This document shows, one piece after another, positions 1 to 7,820 of a DNA stretch of 7,939 nucleotides (position 1 is its first letter; each line of letters opens with the position of its first letter). The notes below the pieces were generated by a model. That model was given only the letters and a program-made list of their open reading frames with translations, was not told where the DNA came from and did no database searches. The stretch is taken from NCBI GenBank assembly GCA_949295235.1, contig CASFKH010000051.1, positions 1 through 7,939 on the forward strand, in the 5' to 3' direction. Both the position numbers and the translations under genes were made by a program. The DNA comes from an uncultured Ureaplasma sp. Its GTDB lineage: Bacteria > Bacillota_I > Bacilli_A > Mycoplasmatales > Mycoplasmoidaceae.

Positions 1-21
1 CAAGTTAATTTCTGTAGTTGT

Positions 22-46
22 TATTAATAATATATAAATATTAATA
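22..46. repeat. paired TATTAATA repeats at the 3' end of apt
   Basis: The 8-base self-complementary word TATTAATA occurs at 22-29 and 39-46, nine bases apart, and can fold as a short hairpin across the apt stop codon (41-43). TTTT follows on the plus strand (47-50), not on the minus strand on which apt is read. Being all A/T it is weak, and it may be only a composition effect. The remaining bases 1-40 show no recognisable gene. Confidence 0.25.
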
Positions 47-562
47 TTTTAAAATTGAATAAATTTTTCCAGATAATTTTTTTCTTCCATTTAAAGGTGT
101 AATTTCGATCAAATAAGCACTACCAGCAACAATTCCAAATGACATTCTAACTAATTTTTCTATTGCTTCAACTGTTCCTCCAGTTGCAAGTAAATCATCA
201 ATAATAAGAACTCTTTGGTTTGGTTTAATATCATTCTTATGAATTTCAATCGATGATGAACCATATTCAAGTTCATAATTTACTGAATATGTATCTCTTG
301 GTAATTTATTTGGTTTTCTAACTAATACAAAAGGTTTTTTCATTTTTAATGATAAAGGAACTCCAAATAAAAAACCTCTTGACTCTGCACCTACAATTAC
401 ATCAATATTTAATGATTGTGCAAATTTTGCAAATTCATCAATTATTGATTCAATTATGTCATAATTTGCAAATAATGGAGTTATATCTCTAAAAATTACA
501 CCTTTTTTTGGATAATCAGGAATATCAATTATATATTTTTTAATTTTTTCTTCTAAGTTCAT
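41..562 (-). CDS. apt: adenine phosphoribosyltransferase (APRT)
   Basis: Cytoplasmic purine-salvage enzyme that makes AMP and pyrophosphate from adenine and PRPP; mollicutes generally lack de novo purine synthesis, so it is probably important. The 173-residue product has the usual family length. An N-terminal adenine-site segment (IPDYPKKGVIFRDITPL, about residues 14-30) is followed by GAESRGF (58-64), the flexible RKPNKLPRDT loop (82-91) and the PRPP-binding signature VLIIDDLLATGGT (118-130), with the acidic pair D122-D123 and the T127-GG-T130 phosphate loop intact. It contains no tryptophan, so code choice does not affect it. The ATG follows the secDF stop by 8 bases, with a Shine-Dalgarno sequence overlapping that stop, so it is very likely co-transcribed and perhaps translationally coupled with secDF. 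It ends in TAA. Nothing is missing or odd. The identification is secure from the PRPP motif and the N-terminal signature. Confidence 0.97.
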   Translation of the reverse strand: MNLEEKIKKYIIDIPDYPKKGVIFRDITPLFANYDIIESIIDEFAKFAQSLNIDVIVGAESRGFLFGVPLSLKMKKPFVLVRKPNKLPRDTYSVNYELEYGSSSIEIHKNDIKPNQRVLIIDDLLATGGTVEAIEKLVRMSFGIVAGSAYLIEITPLNGRKKLSGKIYSILKY

Positions 563-573
563 AAATTTCCTTA
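563..573 (-). promoter_or_regulatory. ribosome binding site of apt, overlapping the secDF stop
   Basis: On the minus strand the junction reads TAAGGAAATTTATG. The secDF stop codon TAA supplies the first bases of the AAGGA Shine-Dalgarno core (572-568), five bases before the apt ATG. The overlap fixes the apt start and suggests that ribosomes finishing secDF are placed to start apt. Confidence 0.75.
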
Positions 574-3500
574 ATGTGAATTTATACCAACAATAAGTTG
601 TTCATCAATCTTATCATAGACAACTTTATTCACATGATTACGTTTATTTTTTCTAACTTTTTTGATATACATTTCTCTAACAATTAGCATTAATGTACAT
701 AAAATAAATGAAGATAAACTACTTATTATAGTTATTATGAATGTATTAATAAATAATATTAATTGGTTAAAAATAAATTGAGTTGGAGTGAATAACATTA
801 ATAATAATCCATATATTAAACTCATTCCAAGAATATAAATTTCTAATTTAAACGCAATTTTATATTGTGATAAACAAAACTTAAATATACCATAATTATT
901 ATGTTCAAGTTTTTTATTAAATTTAGACAATATGTTATTGTATGAATTAAATATAATAATATTTGAGATTACAAATAATGCCAATATTACTAATATAGTA
1001 TTAATATCAACAGGGATTCTTAATAAAGCAATAAATCCAATTGAAGCGATATTTGAAATAATTGTAATTAACATTATTGGAATAAAATTCAAGAAATTAA
1101 CATATATTAATGAGAATATCGCAATAAATCCAATTGCAATAAACATGCATTTTATTGCATTATCAAATAAAATTGTTGGAATTGTATTATTTAATGTTTG
1201 GAATGATATATTACTAATTAATGAATTAAAATCTTTATTATTTATTATTCAATTATTTATATCATTAATATTAAATGATTTGTTTGCAATTAAAGTATAT
1301 TGAGATATATAATTTCCCTCTCCATTTTGACAAACATTTCAAATTAAATTTTTTGATTCTCAATTTAAGTTAAAGCTATTTGCAATTCCATCAATTAAAT
1401 TATCAACATTTGATAATTGATTATTATCAAAGTAAATTACTATTTGAGTTGAATCATATGCATTTCCTGTATATGATGGTTTAATAGTGGCAAATAATAT
1501 ACAACCAATTATACCTAACAATAATAGTGAACCAAGAATAGAGATCAAAATTATAAATTTACGTTTATTAATTTTAAATATTTTATTTACTATTAAATCA
1601 AGTTTTGAATTAGTTGAATTAATAGATAATTTAATACCTCTAAATTTTAATTTATTTAAAATAGAAATATAAGGTTTAGTTAAAATAAATCTTGGATTTT
1701 TTTTGTAAATTAATAAATAGGTTAAACTATATAAAATTAAAAATAAAATACAACTTGAAATTAAATTTGCAAATACCAATATAATTAATGAACTTCCAAA
1801 TTCGTTTATTTGGTATTTACCAAAGAATAAAAATGTTAAAGAAATTATTAACATTGGTACATAGGTTACTATTGATGTTTTTATAAATGTTCTAATACTA
1901 TTTAAAAAAGCATTATATAAATTGTTCCTATTATACCTAATTGAATTTCGGAGGGTAAATTGGCAATTAATAAATGGTATAAAAGCAGATATTGTAGAAA
2001 TAATTAAAGCTAAGTATGAGCTTATACTAAATAATGAGTTTAAAGACATCATCATTATAAATGATAAGCCTAATGAGAATGCACATGTTAAAAATGCTAA
2101 TACTCCTGGGAATCTATATAAGATACTTACAATTATTCCAATCAATAATATAAGAACTGAAATTCCAATTAAAATTGCATTAAAAGGAGAAATATTTGTT
2201 ACTGAATTTGAAAAATATTTTGGATATTGATGAACAATAGAATTGAAAAATTGAATTAGATCATTGTAAATTTCTTTTGGAGAAATATCTAAATTTAAGG
2301 TTGGTAAAAATAATTGAGTTAATAAAATTGGATTATGATATGATGCATTATTTATTAAATCAATTAAATAATTAATGTCAGCATTCGATGATTCAGAATT
2401 AGCAATATTAAAATTTTGTGATTTATATGTTGTTTTAATTTCATTTGTATCTTCAGAATCAGTATTATCAGTAAAATAATTAAAAAAGTTATTATAATCA
2501 ATTGGAACTAAATACGAATTAAATAATGAAATTTTTTCAGCATTTCATGAATATAAAAAATCATATGTTTCAGGATCAGAATCAAAGGTAACTGAAGAAT
2601 TTTTATATGATGATGAATTAAAAAAATCACTTAAAAGAGTTAATAATGGATCATCATTTTTATCATTGATTCCATATGAGTATTGATTTGCTTCATACAA
2701 TTGATACATTATAGATCCATATGATGATGATTTACTAACAACGTAATCCATAAAATATTTTTCATCACCATCACTATTTCCACCAAATTGATCATATAAA
2801 TTTTTGATGGTACTAGCTTGGAAGTTATATGGATCATTTTTATATTCAGAATTATTTTTATCAGAACTTTCAAACAATACATCACTATTTGAATTTAAAT
2901 ATCCAACTGTTGCTAGTAATTGTAATTTGTTTATTAATCCAGTTCTATTTTCTCAAAATAAATATGTAAGTTCAGGAGGAGTTTTTATATAACTTTCAGT
3001 ATCATTACTATCAGAATTATCTGAATTTTGATTTTGATCACTTTCATTAGCTAATGTTTCAATTGATTTAGTGTTTGCTTCATCTTCATTATTTGTCCCG
3101 TTCATTGCATCACTTCTTGATCCATTGCCGTCTCAATTATAAACATCAGTGAATTGTTGTTGAAAAACATCTAAATTTCAATCTTTATTGTTTTTTTTAG
3201 ATAAAGGTATATTTATAGAACTATCATTTCTAAATGCAACATTATCACTTGAATTTATTTGATATATTTCATTAAAATTTTTATTAACTTTTGAAGATTC
3301 TGGTCTTCCTGATTCATTAATAACTTCACCAGAATTAGTATTAAATGCCTCTAAATTATAGTTATAATTATTTGATAATGCATTAAATAAAGACAATTTA
3401 GCCATTGCATTATCAACATAATTTTTTGAATCAAAATCAATTACATATTGAGGTATATTTTGTTCAGTAAAAATATGTATTGCCCCATATTGCACATATT

Positions 3501-3852
3501 CTACATATGTATTATCTGTAGATCCGCTACTAACATTTACAGGTAAATTTTGAATTGAACTTTTTATTTCAACTTGAGATACACCTAAATTCTTAACTTG
3601 AGTAATTATTCGATTTGAAACATCTTCAACAATTGCTAAATTTTCTTGTTCGGTTTTATTTTGATCAACAGCAATATTAATTACTGTTTCAATTGAATCA
3701 TCAAAACTAGTTCCTTCATTAATTGAACTATCTTTTGTAATATTAACAATTCCAACTGTAGTTCCTGCAATTGTTCCTGCTACAACTACACCAAAACCAG
3801 TTCAAGCTAATATTTTTAATAATTTATTATTTTTAAATTTGTTTTTCTTCAT
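571..3852 (-). CDS. secDF: divergent SecDF-type protein-export membrane protein
   Basis: A single 1093-residue frame under code 4; all eight tryptophans (residues 17, 225, 240, 300, 436, 831, 838, 868) are TGA. By family, SecDF pulls exported proteins through SecYEG from the outside, using the proton gradient. The layout fits a SecD-SecF fusion: one N-terminal helix (about 14-35), a very large extracellular loop (36-555), five helices (about 556-716), a cytoplasmic linker (717-763), helix 7 (765-788), a second loop (789-898) and five helices (about 899-1061). Typical fusions are near 740 residues; the extra length is mostly the first loop, whose residues 241-287 are Asp/Asn/Ser/Glu-rich. The conserved SecD DAN and SecF GYSINDT acidic motifs are not recognisable. 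ATG at 3852 gives a classic Lys/Asn-rich start before the helix; an in-frame ATG at 3861 would add MLD. It is the first gene of a unit with apt. The call rests on topology and apt/relA context more than motifs; another RND-like membrane protein is the alternative. Confidence 0.8.
3004..3132 (-). other. acidic Asn/Ser/Asp low-complexity segment in the SecDF extracellular loop
   Basis: Residues about 241-283 of the SecDF-like protein are dominated by Asn, Asp, Ser, Glu, Gln and Thr (for example NSDNSDSNDTES) with almost no large hydrophobics. It lies inside the first extracellular loop, between more ordinary sequence on both sides. It looks like a disordered acidic linker between two folded parts. 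I see no exact nucleotide repeat that would mark it as a hypervariable tandem array. Confidence 0.6.
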
Positions 3853-3908
3853 ATCAAGCATATTATAATAATGCAATATTATTATATATAATAATAGTAT
3901 TATACATT
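3853..3908. promoter_or_regulatory. divergent secDF / relA promoter region
   Basis: These 56 A/T-only-looking bases are the whole space between two divergently read starts. A plus-strand TATAAT lies at 3887-3892, about 16 bases before the relA ATG. A minus-strand TATAAT at 3886-3881 directs towards secDF. A second minus-strand TATAAT at 3867-3862 sits so close to secDF that its transcript would be almost leaderless. No convincing TTGACA-like -35 box is seen for any of them, and neither gene has a Shine-Dalgarno sequence. In such A/T-rich DNA TATAAT occurs often by chance, so the exact boxes are tentative; that a promoter for each gene lies here is nearly forced by the layout. Confidence 0.55.
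3877..3896. repeat. 20-bp perfect palindrome between secDF and relA
   Basis: The sequence TATTATTATATATAATAATA equals its own reverse complement. It is centred between 3886 and 3887 and stops at A3876/G3897. Its middle is two -10-like hexamers back to back, ATTATA (TATAAT on the minus strand) and TATAAT on the plus strand. It could be an operator, a pair of mirrored promoters, or a chance product of A/T-only sequence. Confidence 0.7.
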
Positions 3909-6086
3909 ATGAATATAGATATTAATAAAAAAATAGAATTGTTAGCTAATTTTGCTAAAGAAAACAATTATACTAATACAAATATAAATCGAATTGTAGA
4001 TGCGGCAAATTTTGCAAAAATTAAGCATCAAGGACAATTAAGAGCTTCTGGTGAACCATATATAATTCATCCTATTGAAACTGCAATTATTCTTATAAAA
4101 TGAAAAATGGATATAACAAGTATAATTGCTGGACTTTTACATGATGTTTTAGAAGATACATTAACTGAGGAAAATGAAATTAAATCCAAATTTGGTGATG
4201 ATGTTTTATTTTTAGTTAAAAATATTACAAAAGTTAGTATGTATTCAAAACAAAATCGAAGTGATTCAAGAAATAAATCAATGATTGAAATAAACTATAT
4301 TGTCCAAGTTTTTATCTCTATGACAATTGATTTTCGAGCAATGATTATTAAGTTGGCTGACAGATTACACAATATGTCAACTATTAAATATTTAAAACCA
4401 GAAAAACAAGTTAGAATTGCTCAAGAAACACTTGACATATATGCAAATGTTGCAGGAAGAATTGGAATGTATAAGTTAAAAACCAAACTTCAAGATATGT
4501 CATTTGAAGTAATAAAACCAATTGAATATAATAAGATTGCATCTAGTATAGAAAAGTTGATTGTTAATAATAATGAAGATTGACAAACTGCTAAAAATAA
4601 AATATCAAATATCTTATTAGATAATAATATTCAATCTAATATTAAAGATAGAATTAAAGGTGTATATTCAACTTATGAAAAAGTAATTAAAGGAAAATTA
4701 ATTAATGACATCCATGATATTTATGCATTAAGAATAATTGTTCCAAACATTTTAGATTGTTATAAAACATTAGGTTTAATAAACATGAATTTTAATTATA
4801 TTTCACATGCATATATGGATTATATTTCTAAACCAAAGTTTAATTTATATCAATCTATTCATACAACTATATTAGTTAATAATTCCTTAATTGAAATTCA
4901 AATTAGAACACCCGAAATGGATTCAATTGCCGAATATGGAATTGCAGCACATTGAAATTATAAAGAACATAATGGCAATAGTGATGATATAAGTTATGAT
5001 TTTGTTTTAGAAAACATTAATAATAATATGGTTATCAAACAAATAATTGAAAATCCAAACAAAAATATTGAAAATATTAAAAGAATTACTAGAGAAAAAG
5101 TTTTTGATATTTTAGTTTTAAATAATGAAAAAAAATACACTATAAATCACATTACAAGTTGTTTAGATCTTGCCTTAAAATTTTCTAGAGATCAATTTCC
5201 ATATTTGAAACAAATTTATATTAATGGACGTTTATCAAGTTTTGATTCATTACTTAAAAATGGAGATGTTGTAAAATTTGTATATTCTAACAAACCTCTA
5301 TTAAATAATTCTTGGTTAAATTTTACAAGCGATTCAACAACTTTAGAAACAATTAAAGCAATTATTAATGAAACAAATATTAAAGAATTAAAAAATACTA
5401 ATATTTTCTTAAATACAATAAAAAGAAAATTGGGATCAAATTATTGTGGCAATGAAAAATTTAAATCTATTATTAAAAATAAATTACATTTTTCTAAAAT
5501 TGATGAATTACTTAAAAAATTACCACCATCTGCATTTGAAGATAATGATTTTATAAATATTTTTGATGCTCGTAAATCAATTGCAAAACCTGCTTATAAA
5601 AAGTTTTTTAACAAGTATTATCTTCAATTTTTAAAACCTAAATATTTTAAAGAAATTAAGGAAATTTATTTTAAAGAATTAAAATTTCCATCATGTTGTA
5701 ATAAAATTCCTGGAATGTCAGTAATTGGAATTTTAAATAAAGATAATCTTGTTATTCATGATGCAAAATGTCCAGTAATTAATAAAGATAAAAGTTTAAA
5801 AATAATCCCTCTTGAATGAGATTATAATCAGGTAGAATATAATTCAAAAACTTTTAAATTTATATTAAAATTTGAAAGTATTTGAACCCCATCAATTGGA
5901 AATATTATCACTGTTGTAATTAATAGACATAAAATATCTTTATCTGAATTAAAAGTTGATAGAACTAAAAAAAATAATATATGTACTATTCATTTAGTAG
6001 TATATACTTCTAATATAAAATGAATAAAAATTTTTATTAATGAATTATATAACAAAATAAAAATAACAAATAGAATTGTTATTTAA
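3909..6086 (+). CDS. relA: RelA/SpoT-type bifunctional (p)ppGpp synthetase/hydrolase (long RSH)
   Basis: Cytoplasmic stringent-response enzyme that makes and degrades (p)ppGpp. The 725-residue frame needs code 4: tryptophans 65, 225, 349, 637, 659 and 705 are TGA, and only W469 is TGG. Hydrolase domain: RASGEPY with R45, H54 in HP, the HD pair H78-D79 with E82-D83, and LADRLHN with D151 and N155. Synthetase domain (about 230-350): RIK at 248-250, D270 in DIYALR, Y314 and H318 in YQSIHT, E329 in EIQIRT, then AEYGIAAHW. TGS domain about 397-457, a helical part, a CC-type zinc-finger-like domain (C596-C597, H617, C621) and a C-terminal ACT domain (about 642-722). All domains of a full-length ribosome-associated RSH are present, so both activities are likely. 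Oddities: the RXKD loop reads AYMD (301-304) and the TGS histidine position is S426. It is read opposite to all neighbours, divergent from secDF and overlapping the aspS end by 8 bases. The ATG has no Shine-Dalgarno sequence. Confidence 0.95.
6061..6084. terminator. possible bidirectional terminator between relA and aspS
   Basis: A 9-bp perfect inverted repeat, AAATAACAA (6061-6069) and TTGTTATTT (6076-6084), surrounds a 6-base loop. On the plus strand it is followed by AATTTTTATT; read on the minus strand the hairpin runs on into TTTATTTTG. It lies at the meeting point of two converging genes and overlaps both stop codons. The stem has only two G-C pairs, so it is weak as an intrinsic terminator, but position and symmetry favour that role. 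Confidence 0.45.
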
Positions 6087-7809
6087 TTTTTATTCCTAAT
6101 TCATTTAAAACTTTTTCATCAACTTTACATGGAGTTTTAAATAATGTATCAATTGCATTTGCATTTTTTGGAAAGGCAATGCAATCTTTAATATTATCTT
6201 GATTTAGCATAATTGCAATTAATCTATCTAAACCTAATGCAATACCACCATGAGGTGGAGCTCCATAATTGTATGCATCAATTAAAAATCCAAATTTAGA
6301 TTCTATTTGTTCTTTTGATAATCCAATAGCATTAAACATTTTGGATTGCATTTCAGGAGTAGTAATTCTAATACTGCCTCCACCAACTTCATATCCATTT
6401 AAAACTATATCATATGATCTAGCTTTTGCATTTTTAAAATCTTTATCAAATGTAGAATGGAATTGAGTTTGTGGTTGAGTAAAAGGGTGATGAGCTGGAA
6501 CGTATTTTTTTTCTTCTTCACTATATTCATATAATGGTCAGTTAACAACTCATAAAAATGCAAAATCATTTGATTTTTTTAAACCTAAAATAGTTCCTAG
6601 TTGATTTCTAACAATTCCTAAAGAAGTATTTGCAATTTCAGGTTTATCAACAACCAATAGTAAAGTTCCATTTTTAAAATTAAAATTGTTAAATATTTTA
6701 TTAACGATTTCTTTTTCAATTAATTTTGCATGTGATCCAATGTATTCACCATTATTAATTGATAATCAAATCAATTCCTTAGCTTTCATATCTTTTGCAT
6801 ATTTATCTAAGGTTTTATAATCACTTTTATCAATTATTGAATCAAAGATAATACCTTTAATAATTTTGTTTTCTTTTTTTGCTTCAGAAAATATTTTAGT
6901 TTCAGAATTTAAAAAATATTCACTAAAATCATTTAATTCTAACCCAAATCTTAAATCAGGTTTATCGCAACCATATTTGTCCATTGCAACATCATAGTCC
7001 ATTCTAAGAAATGGAGTTTTTATATCGATATTCATATTTTGCTTAAAAATTTCTTTTATCATATTTTCAATCAAAAGTTGAATATCAGATTCTTCTATGA
7101 ATGACATTTCAATATCAAGTTGAGTAAATTCAGGTTGACGATCACTTCTTAGATCTTCATCTCTAAAACATTTAGCAATTTGAAAATATCTATCTAAACC
7201 AGCAATCATTAATAATTGCTTATAAATTTGAGGAGATTGTGGTAATGCATAAAATGATCCATTATGAACCCTAGAAGGAACTAAATAATCTCTTGCCCCT
7301 TCTGGAGTTGATTTTGTTAATATTGGAGTTTCAACTTCAATAAAATCATTTTGAATCATAAAATTTCGAATAGAATTGATAACTTTACTTCTAAATATTA
7401 AATTTTTTTGCATTATAGGACGTCTTAGATCCAAATAACGATATTTCATTCTAATATCTTCTAAAGCATCAGTTTTATCATCAATAATTAAAGGTGGTGT
7501 GTTTGCAATGCTATCAACTTTAATCTCAGATAACTCGATTTCAAGATCACCATTTTTTATATCTAAATTAGGGTTAACTCTTTTATTAACAATACCAATA
7601 ATTTCAACAACTGATTCTCTTGGTAAACTTTTTACCAAACTATAATTATTATTTGTATCATTTAAAATAACTTGAATATTTCCACTAACATCTGCAATAT
7701 CTAAAAATATTAGTTTTCCTAATTTTCTATTTTTCTTTATTCATCCCTTAATTAAAACTTTTTTATTTAAGTTATCTTTTGAAATTTTTCCACAATATAT
7801 TCTTTCCAT
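6079..7809 (-). CDS. aspS: aspartate-tRNA ligase (AspRS, bacterial class II)
   Basis: Charges tRNA-Asp with aspartate in the cytoplasm using ATP. The 576-residue length is normal for bacterial AspRS. Domains: N-terminal OB-fold anticodon binding (1 to about 105, GW at 22-23), class II motif 1 (FIEVETPILTKSTPEGARDY, 156-175), QSPQ at 191-194, motif 2 (FRDEDLRSDRQPEFTQLD, 215-232), the bacteria-specific GAD insertion (about 290-410), the AHHPFT strand, GGGSIRI, motif 3 (APPHGGIALGLDRL, 517-530) and the C-terminal FPKNANAIDTLF segment. Code 4 is required: all four tryptophans (23, 348, 420, 424) are TGA. The ATG lies 8 bases after the hisS stop with a good Shine-Dalgarno sequence, so the two synthetases form an operon, as in many Firmicutes. 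L30 in the anticodon domain matches the E. coli tRNA-Asp-specific type. The TAA stop overlaps the end of converging relA. Identification is secure. Confidence 0.98.
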
Positions 7810-7820
7810 ATATCTTCCTA
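7810..7820 (-). promoter_or_regulatory. ribosome binding site of aspS, overlapping the hisS stop
   Basis: On the minus strand the junction reads TAGGAAGATATATG. The hisS stop TAG supplies the A and first G of AGGAAG (7819-7814), four bases before the aspS ATG. This fixes the start and suggests coupling. The 8-base gap and stop/Shine-Dalgarno overlap mirror the secDF-apt junction. Confidence 0.75.

Noticed and set aside
2..37. Possible 3' end of a plus-strand gene (reading to TAA at 35-37)
   Set aside because: Only 11 codons are visible, another frame also stops nearby, and nothing is recognisable. It cannot be told from chance.
932..1303. Plus-strand ORF of 123 codons opposite secDF
   Set aside because: It is an Ile/Asn-rich shadow of a transmembrane coding region on the other strand, with no ribosome site or recognisable domain. 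The same holds for plus-strand ORFs at 1487, 1922, 2804 and 6269.
3191..3198. T8 run (A8 in secDF mRNA), with similar 8-base runs in aspS, relA and hisS, as phase-variation sites
   Set aside because: Runs of this length are expected by chance in DNA this A/T-rich and occur in housekeeping genes where switching makes no sense. All frames are intact.
571..3852. Several separate short minus-strand ORFs that could suggest a decayed pseudogene
   Set aside because: All fragments are in one frame, separated only by TGA codons, and join into a 1093-residue protein with a coherent 12-helix layout under code 4. I found no in-frame TAA or TAG in the joining stretches.
3859..3861. Alternative secDF start at the ATG three codons upstream
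   Set aside because: It is in frame and possible, but it would start directly behind a TATAAT box and add only MLD before the typical MKKNK start. Neither start has a Shine-Dalgarno, so the choice is a preference and not proven.
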